Origin: Caenorhabditis remanei
Taxonomy: Eukaryota; Nematoda; Chromadorea; Rhabditida; Rhabditidae
Direction of reading: 5' to 3'
Length of the DNA stretch: 64,000 nt
Assembly (NCBI RefSeq): GCF_010183535.1
Contig: NC_071333.1
Location: 14,506,587-14,570,586, forward strand
In this document: positions 12,501-24,300 of the stretch, one piece after another
Position numbering within the stretch: the stretch's first letter is position 1
Layout of the letters: each line of letters begins with the position of its first letter
Translations under genes and position numbers: made by a program
The notes under the pieces: generated by a model
What the model saw: only the letters and a program-made list of their open reading frames with translations
The model's database searches: none
What the model was told of the DNA's origin: nothing

Positions 12501-15500
12501 GACGGTTTGTTGTTTTTCTTAGACGATTCTGGAGGAAGTATTACAAATATTTTGCAGACCAGTGAAGAGGAGCGATGGCTCATTCAATTATTCTCCCGAC
12601 ATTTATTGTGATAAATATGATGAGAACACAGGGATATGTCCTGATGGGGATGAGTAAGAATATTGATTTTGAAGTTATTGATTTTCACCTGATTATTTTC
12701 AGATGCATATTTCTTCACCGAGTGTCTGGAGACGTAGAACGAAAATATCATTTACGTTATTACAAAACAGCGCAGTGCGTGCATCCGACTGACTCCAGGG
12801 GGCAGTGTGTCAAGGTTTTTATTTGAATATATCGTTCTTCTCTTTTTCACTATTTTTCACTTACTTTCAATCATAACTTACTATCGGGTCTAAAAGTTTC
12901 ACAATTAACGAGTATTGCACTTCTTTCACTTCTACTCTATTAATTCCGAAAGTTAGAATTACTAATCCTCATATCGAATTCCAGAACGGTGCCCATTGCG
13001 CTTTCGCCCACACAGCGAACGATATACGTCCGCCAATGGTAGCCAAGAATTCCCCTAACAAAACCAGTTATCTTTCGGTTCTTCAGTTCGACCAACACGA
13101 AGTCGGATTTTCGACGGTCGTCGACGGCGAGGGACGCGATAAGACCAGCTTTGTGATCGAAGATCCACAATGGCACTGTGAGTTGTTTTCCTGTTTGGGT
13201 CTCGCGTTGAGATAGGGAAAACTTTTGAAGATTCTCGGGGGAGAATATGACAGGTCACAGTCTCCCAGTCTCCGAAAAACAACTGCAAGGAAATTTTTGA
13301 TCTACTCACACAAAACGAAAATTTTGAGAAATTTGCAGGTCTAAAACTGTATTACTTTAATTTTTAGCGTAAAGCTCAAGGTCGGAAGTAAGAAAATTTC
13401 AGTTTTAGAATTATTCTGACTGCATTATCTACCTATTCAATGCAAAAAATCCTGGTTTCAGATTTTATTTCAGGTCGAAATGGCAGTTTTTCATTTTCGA
13501 TTTCATTAAAATCTATCAGCGTTTTCAATTCTCAATATTATCAAACAAATGATAGCTTAAAACATGCGCCAGAAATTTTTAAACATTTTTGATGGATGGC
13601 ACCAAATTTGGCTCAGTAATTTTTGAGAAAATAACAAAAAACCACAAAATTTTCGGAATTTGATCGATTTCTCGAAAACTACTGAGCCAAATTTGGTGTC
13701 ATCCATCAAAAATGTTTAAAAATTTCTGGCGCATGTTTTAAGCTATCATTTGTTTAATAATATTGAGAATTGAAAACGCTGATAGATTTTAATGAAATCG
13801 AAAATGAAAAACTGCCATTTCGACCTGAAATAAAATCTGAAACCAGGATTTTTTGCATTGAATAGGTAGATAATGCAGTCAGAATAATTCTAAAACTGAA
13901 ATTTTCTTACTTCCGACCTTGAGCTTTACGCTAAAAATTAAAGTAATACAGTTTTAGACCTGCAAATTTCTCAAAATTTTCGTTTTGTGTGAGTAGATCA
14001 AAAATTTCCTTGCAGTTGTTTTTGGGAGACTGGGAGACTGTGCAGGTGATATTTTAATTTGTTGGGATTTTTACTGAACTCAATAATTTTGAGAATATCA
14101 TTGTACTTCTTGGAAACCAATTCATCATTTGAAATGTTGCAAAACATTGGGATAAACTATCAAGCATCAAGTGGATGCTCACGTGCTCACGTGCTCTTTC
14201 CCCTTTGGCTATCTATCTCTTTCTTTTTCTGTTGCTCTTTTCAAGGCGCCCACTATTTTTTTGTCATGTTATTGCGTCTATCACATGACCATGCCCCTCG
14301 TCATTGGCTCACCAGTAGAACTCTCAAGTTTCTGCGCTCTCTCTCTTTTTTCTGAGCCCTGAGCCATTGGGAACACACACAATAAGGCTGGGGCGCACCA
14401 ACGAGACAGAATGGGACAAACTAAGGGACTAAGGCGGCACGGAAAGAATGAAGCAACATCTAAAGTTAGTGGATAGACTTGTTTTTGTGCACTACCTAAC
14501 GCCAGATGGTAGTAATGACATTGAAATGCGGACTGAGGTGGAATTTCTTGCTACAAAACTTTTTGAAGGACAAAGATGAAAAAAGAGAGGCATCAAAAAC
14601 CTAGGGGGTGTCTGACCCGAATTGAATTTAAATAGGAGAACAAAAATAGAGAATCTACAAACTATGATACTTATTGATATCGTTCATCCCTCCGACTGTG
14701 ACAAACCTCCGAATTAGTTGCAGCACAAGACCACGTACTATCATGCTACAAAACGGAGCAGTGCCGTAAACCAGCGAGGCTCTGCAGACAAGGATACGCA
14801 TGTCCTTTCTATCACAACTCCAAGGATCGCCGACGTCCACCAGCATTGTATAAGTACAGGTGTGTTCATGAAATTTCAATATGACAACACCGATAAGCAT
14901 TTAATCGCAATTCGAACGTCAAAGTTCTGAACAAACACTGCAAACACCTGAGGGAGAGGGAGTCGGAGCAAACAAATTGTCGAAATCAAACTTTGACTTT
15001 TTGAGAGCTGACTTTTCTTATTTCACAAACAAATTCCCCCCACCCTTCAACAATAATTGCAGATCTACACCGTGCCCAGCTGCGAAAACAATCGATGAGT
15101 GGCTGGATCCGGACATTTGTGAGGCAGGGGATAACTGTCAATATTGTCATACTCGCACTGAACAACAATTCCATCCAGAAATCTATAAATCGACAAAGTG
15201 CAATGACATGTTGGAGGTACATAATGAAAAAGGGGGAACTATGAAAAAACATTTATATTTGCAGCATGGATACTGCCCACGAGCAGTCTTCTGCGCATTT
15301 GCTCACCACGACTCTGAGCTCCATGCACAAAGAAATCCATACGTAGGAAGTACCCAACCAAGTCCAAAGGAACAGTGCAGCCCATCTCCAAATGGATGTA
15401 CGCTCTCTAATTTTAAGCGACTTTATCAAATTTTTATTTTATTTTAGTTAGCATTCCAACTGAGCAAACCCGTTTTGAGTCCCCAATCAATGGAGCACCA

Positions 15501-16703
15501 AGCTACTCATCAGTTCTCAAGACCAGAGTTCCAATCAAGCAGAACTATGCTACAACTGATAATATCATCTCTAACAGTTATCCAAAAGCTCCAGGTTTTG
15601 AACGTTCCCCCATTGTTGGCAGTTTTGAGGTAAGAGAAAACAAATTACAGATTATTAGGTTATTGTTTTTATTTTAGTACCAACCAATCGGAAGAGGAGG
15701 AGATCAAAGAAATCGAACTCATTCTCTCAACATGGGACACTTGGATATGCTGAAACGAAGCATGATCATTACTGGTGGTCTATCTGCACTCGATTCTGGA
15801 AATCCCGCATTGACTTCTCACTCTTCACTGTGCAGATCTGACAGTGGATTCAATGTTGTTAATGATACATCGCTAGGAACCTTGGATGAATTGAGTCTTG
15901 ACCTTCCTAGGATTGATGAAACCGGAAACCAATTCAACTTGTTCAATGAAGGTACAAGATAATATGCCTGCAGAAGTTTTCTAACTTGTTTTCAGTTTTG
16001 TCTTCAGTCCGTAACGCTTCACTGGACCCATACGGCAACTCCGGCGGATTTTTTGGGCAGTCAGAGCAGATGCAAAATGATATTTTCAGCAATTCATTCG
16101 ATCCAAACATGGTATGCTCTGAACGAAGTTTACTCCCATATAGCAATGTTTCAGTTTCCACAGGACTATCCACAAGACGGATACAACGACTACATGAAGC
16201 CGATTAAGAACGAAGATTTCAATAATTTAAATGAAAAGTGTCAGTATTTGGAGGATGCATTGAAGCAATCAAGACAATCTTGCGATATGTGGAGAATGCG
16301 TTTTGAAGGGGAGTGCATGGAGAAGAACAGACTTCTAAATGAAAGAAATAACTTGCTACAACAAATCGAGCAGATGAAACACCCAATTCCGCAATCTCCA
16401 TTCATGGCACCAATGGGATCACCACTCTCTATTAGTCTGCCACAAGATAATTATGACGGCGGGATCCGTCCATCGGCTAGTCTACAACACAGCCCTCCAT
16501 ACAACATCTTTGGGGTAAGCTAGGTGTCACTTACCTTCTGGTAGATCTCATAAAAACATATGCTATACCATCACGATGACTAATCAGAACTTCAGTTTCA
16601 GAACGAATGTGAAACCGGTGCACCTGCCTGCGCACGTTGTGGACGTGACCGTTCCCGTACTGGATACGACAACCAAAGCTCCTGTCCAGTGTGCTCCAAT
16701 TAG
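6567..16703 (+). CDS. unk: Unkempt-family CCCH zinc-finger RNA-binding protein
   Basis: Fourteen exons join in phase to 725 residues: 6567-6594, 10712-10889, 12391-12504, 12558-12653, 12703-12814, 12985-13177, 14724-14859, 15063-15216, 15265-15397, 15448-15629, 15678-15951, 15996-16111, 16155-16514, 16602-16703. Six CCCH fingers are visible, with ligands at 79/87/95/H99, 124/134/140/H144, 164/174/181/H185, 254/261/267/H271, 290/305/311/H315 and 332/341/347/H351. Stretches such as CQYCHTRTEQQFHPEIYKST match human UNK nearly residue for residue. Unkempt proteins bind UAG/U-rich mRNA sites and repress translation in neurons. Then come a Ser/Pro-rich linker, a coiled coil (about 592-640) and a Cys-rich tail where UNK has a RING. 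Exons 3-14 are secure. The 28-nt first exon fits the phase exactly but is the weakest part, and other first exons are possible. Confidence 0.93.
9086..9150 (+). ncRNA. Three consecutive GC-rich hairpins in unk intron 1
   Basis: An unusually GC-rich island (about 9050-9330) in the first unk intron holds three perfect or near-perfect stem-loops in 65 bases: CCTGGG/CCCAGG at 9086-9103, GTGCTC/GAGCAC with a 3-nt loop at 9117-9131, and ACTGG/CCAGT enclosing CCCT/AGGG at 9130-9150. Hairpins two and three overlap by two bases, so they may alternate. The island could be a structured non-coding RNA, an internal promoter or a 5' leader. It matches no RNA family I know, so the type is only a suggestion. 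Confidence 0.3.
13256..14042. repeat. Long inverted repeat (~0.37 kb arms) inside unk intron 6
   Basis: Almost all of the intron between 13178 and 14723 is a near-perfect palindrome. The left arm starts CACAGTCTCCCAGTCTCC and the right arm ends in its complement GGGAGACTGGGAGACTGTG. Arms of about 360-380 bp run to a ~70 bp centre near 13620-13690. Only a few mismatches are visible, so the copy is young or under conversion. It is probably a non-autonomous fold-back transposon. In the transcript it would form a very long hairpin. Confidence 0.9.
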
Positions 16704-19443
16704 TTTTCTTTATTAAATTTTTCCAATTCAATAATCCCCCGAGTTTTTCAATGGTACCCTATTTGTATATTTTCTTTTTTCTACTTCTCATCCTCTTCTT
16801 TTTTTTCCTAATCTGATGCCGCTCTATGATCTATTGCCTCGATCCTATGTGATAACTTTCCAAATGACTTGAAGTCTCAGCCCCCAGCGCTTCTTGTCTC
16901 CAATCACTTTCACTATCATTCATCACATTTTATCACTGTCCTACATTCAATTCGTGTTCGTTAGGTCCGAGTCGGAATTTCTTGTTTCTAGAGTCAACCC
17001 TATCCTACTCAATAGGTCGCCGCGGATCATTTATAACTTTCTTGAAATTTCATAACATAGCAACTTCCCAAACTAACAAAAAATCCAAAAAACTAAAAAA
17101 ATATGACAAATATCAGCTTGACTGATCCCCTAATTTTCCAATTCAATTTTATACTAAAATCATTTTTTTCTAATTAAGTGTTCACATTTTCGTGAATACT
17201 TCCGTCTTTTACCACTTTTGTATTTCTAAGTTCTTTTTCTTCCTTCCTCCAAATTTTTTTGACTTGGAAGCTTCTCCCTCCCTTCTGCTAGTTTTCACCT
17301 CTTTTCATTTTATCATGTTTTATTTTCGATTTTTTAAATATTTCTTTTTTGAAATCCCTCAACCCCTCTTTATTGAATCAACCCGAATGGCTGCTTCCCG
17401 GTAGGACTATAAATTTGAAGTTTCCTGTTTCTAGAATTTCAAAATGTATCCCTCACCCTCTGTCCTTTGTACATTTTTTCCGTTTCTCTCCCAAACGATT
17501 CGTAGCAATTTTTTGTTTTGATTTTCCAATCCCCCCACCTAACTTATGTGCATTCTTGTTCCCAAATTGTTCCGTGTACCATCTAGACCTCTTTCTATCA
17601 GAATTATGTAGACATACAACGGTTGTTTGCCCTCCACCAAAAACTTGTAGTTCCCCATTTGTATCACTGGTAGTCATATTTTATATATTTTTTCCAATTT
17701 TCTTTTCTATTTCAATTCCTTTTTCTTGTATGATTTGGGAGCATTAATGTGCTCGTAACTCCTCTATTTTATAGAAACGTCCTTGAATGATTGTAGTAGT
17801 TTTTACAACAATTCTTCCTTTTATAATTTTTCCATTTATTTTTCAATTTTCTACCGCTTAACCATTCAATTTTCAGTAGGGACAATTATTTTGAAACCAT
17901 TCCTTTTCTATTTTCATACTTTTTTTTGTATTCCACCATTTTCATGTAAATATGATTTTTTCATTATGTTAAAATGGTCGAAAATAAAAAGTTTTTTTGA
18001 AGACTTCAAACAGAGGTGTGAAACCAGTTGCGTATCAAATGATTATCGACGCTTTTTGACATTTGACTGGGGTCACGTGGCTAATAGAATCGGGAAAAAT
18101 AGCGCATGTACTTTCAAACTTTCTCTAATTTAGCGGTTGATCTAGAACTAATTGAATTGGCTACAAATTAAATTTAATGCAACTAAAAAATCTTAGCTTA
18201 ATCTTTTTGCTGATCTCAACTCTAGAAAGTGTGTTGCCCATGTTGAACTTTCTATTCAAAAATATTGACATTTTTTCGGTAAATCTATTAAAAAAATAAT
18301 CTTGAATGGTTAAAATTTCAAGTTGGTATTTATTTCAAAACGTTTCCGTGAAAACTATTAACTGAAGTGCTCAAAAGAAAACTAATTTATCAAAATCACA
18401 GCTAGACTACAAAATTGCAGGAGACAAAAAATTGGTAGCACCCTTCACAAATAATATCCTTAGCAATCTATCTTACTACACGTTGCCCGAATTTCGCTGA
18501 CTACAATCAAATGTGTCAAAACCCGGAACTCATTGATTGTTTCGTTGAAATTCCACTTTCGCAAGATGTTTACCAATAACATTTTATAGATGAGGAAACT
18601 GTGATTGATTTTTTTTTTCGGGAAGTTAGTTCAAGATACGCCTCATATTTCCATCTTCATACTTTGATTTATAAATTTTTTTAAAATATTGTTTATACAT
18701 CAAGTGTAAGGTCCTCTCCGCGCAGTAAGGAAATCAATAGATCTTTCCTCGTTAGTCACATTTCTATCTCGGACCATTTCATCGGCCTTTTCTCTGTGTT
18801 CTCCTTTTCCCAACACGTTGCTTGGCCACCTCTCACCCTCAAACAAGACAATGGCTCACCTGCCAATCTAACATCTTTATTGTCCTTTCTCTGAGCGCAC
18901 CACTCAATTGCTTACAAGAAAACGAAGAAATTGTATTCTTTATGCCGTTTTATGGGTTTTCAAATTTTCAAACTGTGATTCTTTTCAAGTACTTCCATGT
19001 TTTCTAGATGAATTTCTGAATAATCGCAAAGAAAATTGCACATACGATTCAAAAGTTCAAGAAAAAAACGAAGTTTTCACAGTAATAAAATGTTTGTATG
19101 AAGCCCTGGCTAATTTTGAAGTTCCCATTCGTATAAAATTTCGCAATAAAAAGTTTCTTCCTAAGTGTGTCTTGAAAACGCGCCAACCAAATCGTTGGCG
19201 TACTTTCCGTGCGTGTGTGTTTACAATGAGTAGACGGGTCGATATGAAGACCGAGGAGGCTACCCTTTTCTCTTTTCTCAAGATCACGTTTCTTTTTTCT
19301 TTGACTTTACGCGCCAATTGCTAATAGAAATGAACTGGTTTGATTTTTACGCAACTACCTCTTTCTTGAATATGCTTACACGTTTTAATGCTAATTTTTT
19401 CCCCTCAAAATACGCGGATTTTACAGATTTATCTCAACAATTC
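16704..19443. other. unk 3' region and intergenic spacer
   Basis: No exon could be joined to a neighbouring gene. The first ~1.3 kb is pyrimidine-rich and ends near an AATAAA at 17983, so it may be a long unk 3' UTR. The remainder is spacer and presumably the promoter of the MOSPD-like gene. Confidence 0.5.
17983..17988 (+). terminator. Candidate poly(A) signal for unk
   Basis: AATAAA about 1.28 kb after the unk stop codon. It is the first canonical signal I see on this strand, but variant signals closer to the stop could be used instead. Confidence 0.3.
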
Positions 19444-20945
19444 ATGTCAGGAGCCGATGAAGATGCTTTACCAGTATTTCTCAACACAACAGAAGTAAGT
19501 TTTGCATCTTTGAAAACTATAAAACGACTTGAACTTGTTAATTTTGTAGTTCTGAGACGCTAGACTTTTTTACGTCTCAGTTCGTTCAAGTTTCACTCCA
19601 AAAGCTAAACAAAACCTTTACAAAAACTCAAATCGTGTTTTCAGCTACAATTCCGACTCAGTGAGAAAAGTCAGGCGAAGCTCTTCACATTGTACAACCC
19701 ATTTGGACATCCGATAACATATAAAAGTGAGTTTTCTGGTTGTCTTTCACATAAAAAGTGTCTATTTCAGTTTTATGCACAGCCACACGCAACTACACAG
19801 TGAACGAAACGTCCGGGACACTTCAAGCCAAATGCTGTCAAGATATGTAAGTTGAATTCTTACTGTCCACCCCTCTAGAACCATTGGATACGAAGGTGAT
19901 TCTCAAAAAATGACACGTTGAGGATAAACATTTCATCTATCAGTTCACGAGTTATTTCATTTAAAACTAGTTTTTTTCAGAGTCGTACGATGCATTCAGC
20001 GACTGCCAGTTGGAAACGTTGACAAATTGAAGATTGAGATTTGCAAGAAAGGAGCGCCAACAGTAAGTGAAATATCCTTTTTTACTAAATATGAGCGTTT
20101 TCCGTTGCAGTCAAGCGGATCTTGCGTGCTCAACCTCCTCACAATCTCGAATAACACACCGGACCCAGAGGAGCGCTTTGAAAGGATGGCTCAATCAAAC
20201 AGGATGAGTACTTCGACCTCCAGTGAGAGAGGAAATGATAGGGTATGTTTTGTTAGGAAACATTTGGATCACGTTGGCGTGGTATACTCTTCTCGGGCAC
20301 CTTTTCTAATCTTTTGAGAGAAATTAAACGAAATTTATGCTTGACAAGAGCACCTCAGAGTGTCTCAAGTTTGGAACAGTTTCAAATTGTCAGGCATTAA
20401 GGACCGAGTGATTAGGCAGATTCAAAATTTTTGCAGTGCTTCACCTCTGATTTGAAAATCATTATCGGGCTTCTATAGGGTTAACCACAGGGGTGAAACT
20501 GTGAAACGGTTCTTCTCGGCGGCAAGTGACGAACACAAAACAGAAATTTGGAATTTGTCTAATCAAGCTCGCCTTAATGCCTGATAGAAATTTGAAACGA
20601 TTCCTAACTTGCGACCCTCTGAGGTTTTCTTGTGAGATTAATCACCTTTCGTGCCTACAACTGCTGCGTTTATTATTAAAAGAGTAATTTTACTGGAGAG
20701 TTTCAGCTTAGAGCGCAAACCTAACATCTCATAGAAACCCTATCAAATTTCAGAACCAGTCAAACATGTGGATTTGCTTGGTAGTTGGACTCTGCTGCGC
20801 GATCGCTCTCTTCTGCCCAACTTCAGGCGAGGCGGAATCAAAATCATCGTCGGTCCCTCCAATCCTCCATATGTCATCACAACAAAAACTTGTCGCCTCC
20901 TACATTCTTGGTATTGTTTCTGTTTTAATTCTCCGACCTATGTAA
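19444..20945 (+). CDS. MOSPD1/3-like MSP-domain membrane protein
   Basis: Six exons (19444-19494, 19645-19726, 19771-19846, 19981-20062, 20111-20242, 20754-20945) give 204 residues. The ATG follows a TTTTACAG acceptor by 17 nt, consistent with trans-splicing. Residues about 9-105 form an MSP (major sperm protein) domain, with PVFLNTTELQF, LFTLYNPF, YKILCTA and AKCCQDIVVR matching the same strands of human MOSPD1. Two hydrophobic segments follow (about 146-164 and 183-202), the second containing QKLVASYILG as in MOSPD1/3. These proteins sit in the ER membrane, and MSP domains of this group bind FFAT-like motifs at contact sites. Length is close to the human proteins. The FFAT role is inferred from the family, not seen here. 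Confidence 0.93.
20342..20633. repeat. Imperfect inverted repeat in MOSPD-like intron 5
   Basis: Arms of about 55 bp (20342-20402 and 20570-20633) share CCTTAATGCCTGA and CTCTGAGG in inverted orientation, with several mismatches. The layout is that of a decayed MITE about 290 bp long. It accounts for most of this unusually long intron (20243-20753). Confidence 0.6.
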
Positions 20946-21215
20946 ATTCATACTATGTCATTCAACCACTGGTAAATTGTCTCCCGAATCACTTCCCTTG
21001 TTCTCCCGTCCTTAGAAATATGAGTATATCTTACTGGCATCTATGATATTTTGCCTTATATAAAACTATTCACTTATGGGGTTTTTTGCATATAATTTTT
21101 TCTTGATATTCTTGCTTTTGGTTTATAGGAAATGTCATGAATTACGCACGTTTGCTTTGTTTGTATCAAAACTCACTTTCTACCTCGTTTCTTGTGAATA
21201 TTACTTGTACTTCTG

Positions 21216-21232
21216 AATAAAAATTGAATAAA
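21216..21232 (+). terminator. Poly(A) signals of MOSPD-like gene
   Basis: Two plus-strand AATAAA hexamers at 21216 and 21227 lie about 270 nt after the stop codon, directly beside the minus-strand signal of the convergent neighbour. Confidence 0.65.
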
Positions 21233-21239
21233 TTGTTCA

Positions 21240-21245
21240 TTTATT
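21240..21245 (-). terminator. Poly(A) signal of Q-rich gene
   Basis: TTTATT on the plus strand reads AATAAA on the minus strand, about 155 nt after the stop codon of the Q-rich gene. With the neighbour's signals only 8 nt away, the two transcripts probably overlap at their 3' ends. Confidence 0.6.
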
Positions 21246-21399
21246 TGAAAAGTCAAGTACTCTTGTTGAAAAAAAATACATATGAAACAATCAAACAGAA
21301 AAAAGAAAAAATTGTTCGGTCGAGCGAAGTGAAGAGCTCACAACAGATGCGAATGCAGCACTATGCAAATTATAATAAGGTGCTATAGAAATTCAAGTT

Positions 21400-24300
21400 T
21401 CAGGCTTCATAACCAAAGTACAACTTAAAAAAGCTAATGTCATCGAAAAGGAAGAAAACAGTTCTATCTGCTTTTGGATGTTCACAGCATTTACGGAAAG
21501 AGACATCAAAACTAAAGATAGAAGAGGAAATTTCGAGAAGAAAAGTGTAAAATTTGATAAAACACTCATTCTGCGGCGATCTCCGATTTGCCATGAGCTG
21601 CGATCGTTTTGTCTCGAAATATTTCTTAGCCAACTCGTCGAAATCCACTCCAGCGGAGTGCCAACTGACTTTGAACTTCTCAATCAGCAATTTCTCATGA
21701 GGGGGAAGACCGTTCACTGTAATTAATTGGTTATTTCACTAGAATTTGAATTTTTGCTTTCTTACTTTGTTCGACAGGCGGTGAAAACGAACGAAATGTG
21801 AATTGATGGTTCATGTAGCCGATAAAATAATTTAAGTACTTTTTGTCAAGTTCAGTTTTAATATTTTCAAAGCTTTCCAATGTCAAAGGCATTATTCGCT
21901 TGCAGTTAGCAAATCTTCCTGGGAATTCAAGAACCATTTTCATGTAGAGCTCATCCAAATTTCGACGACCACAATCCGACATCAGAAACAATATATCTTC
22001 TATGAAACGATGACTTTCCTTCTCTTCCTCGATCACCTTTTCGATTCTTTCATAGAAAATCTTCAATTTCTGATTGGTAAGGTTGCCGCTAGTTCCGTAG
22101 AATGATGCTTTCTTCGACGCAAACTTCTTTGTCTCCACTTTCTTGCTAGAAAATATCATGTTCGCTAAACTGTTAGCTTCGAAAAATGAGAAAATTCTTT
22201 CCCCAATTTCTCCAAAATCGGGTTTTGAAACTCTGTCTCGCAGTTGAAACGATTTGAATCCATGACGTGCATGTGTCATAGCTTCATTATATGCTGAGCA
22301 GTGTCCACTGATAATGTCTTTGAATTCTTCCAGTTCTTTTTTCTCGGCATTCAAATCAAACTCCTCTTCCTCAACTACCTTCTTCTTTTTCTTGCTCTTC
22401 CGATGTCTGTAATAAAACTTTTTATTTTATAATTAAATTTTAAAATACCGTCTTTTATCAGATTTGCTGGCATCTTCTGCATCTTCTTTTTCATCATCAG
22501 GATTGATGTTTTCTTTAGAAGAAACTTGCTCGGAAATCGCTGGTTGTAGAGCAGTTGGTGTGCCAGGCTGGACTACATCTAAATCATTCTTGACAAATTC
22601 TTCCTTATTGTCACAAGTTTTGGTGTTTCCCTCATTTTCCAAATCGATGTGCTTCTTTTTTCTAATGATAACTGGTTTTGCAACTTTCTTCGGAACCCTG
22701 AATGAATCATCGTCGCTGACACTTTTTGAAATTTCAGGCTGGTGCCAATCTCTGTAATCGTCAAAAAATAGTTAGAGATCAATCTATTAAAGATTTCACC
22801 TGGATTTGCAATCATTTATCTGTTGGGAAATCTCAAGGCCGACGTCGTTTTCGTTATTTGACAGCTTTGGAGTTGTAAGCAGTTCATGGATCACTGAACT
22901 CTTGTTAGCGACAATCAATTTTGTTCTTGCAGAAATATTCCTCTGTTCTATCTTCTTCGAATTAAGATTAGAATCCACGAGATAATCTCCTAGCTTCAAC
23001 ATTTTTGTACTGTAAGACAGCTTTGAGGTCCTGGCACTCGAGGGAGAGTTCAAAATTCTTCTTGACGTTGTACATGGCTTGGCCACAATAGACGAGTATG
23101 ATTTCGGAGACTGTTCTGTAGCAAATGTCATTGTACCATTTGAAAGTATTGGTGTTTCTTCTGCTGCTCTGAAAAACAAAAAACAGAATTTCTCTTTCAG
23201 GTTGTCATTTTGTTTATACCTCTCTGTCTCAGTTGCTGCGTTCACTTGTTTTTTCGATGGTTCATTTTTCTTTGGCATTGGCAACTTTGTTACATTCACG
23301 TCATGAGATGATGTTGACTCATTCAACGTTTGAACTCCAACAGCTTTTGTAGTGCAATTGATTTTGCCGGCTAAAAGTAGAGTTTTATTGTAGCTGGGAT
23401 TGAATTTCAAGTCTATTTTGTTACCTGATGTATTTTCCTCGAGATTTTTCTCAATCTTTCTCTCCTGAAGATTATCATTTGAAGTGGTCTTTTCAGGGAT
23501 CTTATCCTTCACTTCCTGTTGCTGTTTCTGCAGCGGAATTGGCTTTAAATTCAGAATTTGTTCTTCTGAATTTCCAGTTTGCAGAGCTTGTGGCTGATGG
23601 GGAACTTGTGACTTGCTTGGTTTTGGCTGAGCCTGTTGCTCCGTTCTCGATTTGTCTTGAGGCTTCAATTGCGGTTGCGAGTGGAGTTGCGGTTGCATTT
23701 CATTCTGCAGTTGAGGTTGTGATTGTGGTTCCGACTGAATTGCCGGATTCGGTTGCCATAACAATCGGAAAGACACTGTCCCTTGTATCGGGACGTTGAA
23801 CACGGCGTATTGAGGAACTGAGTTCCACTGAGGATCCATAGATGATGTTGTTTGTAGTTGTTCCACTGAAGACGGTGTGCACATTTGTGGTGAAGGCAGT
23901 TGAGAGTTATGAACTTGAGCTGGTACACCAACATATTGCTGTTGAGAAGTTTGAAAACAGTGTTGTTCAAGAGATTGAGTGTACTGTGCTTGATTTTGAG
24001 CAACCATATACTGTTGTTGGTTTTGCTGAACTTGAGGATGCTGAGGTTGGTTTGGTCTGAGAAAAATCTGCTGTTGCGGAGCTTGATAGTTCTGTGGTTG
24101 AGTACTGTCAGTCACAGACGGTTTCTGAGCATCCTGAGCACGTAGTGGTTGATTTTGTCTTGCAACATGGTGCTGTTTAGCTGCTTGTGAACACGAGGGT
24201 TGGTTCAATTCAAGATGGTATCTCTGTAGAGGAATTCTTGTGTTTTGATAACGCATTTCAACAGCATTGCACTGTTGTGGAACTGCATGAGAACGTCGAG

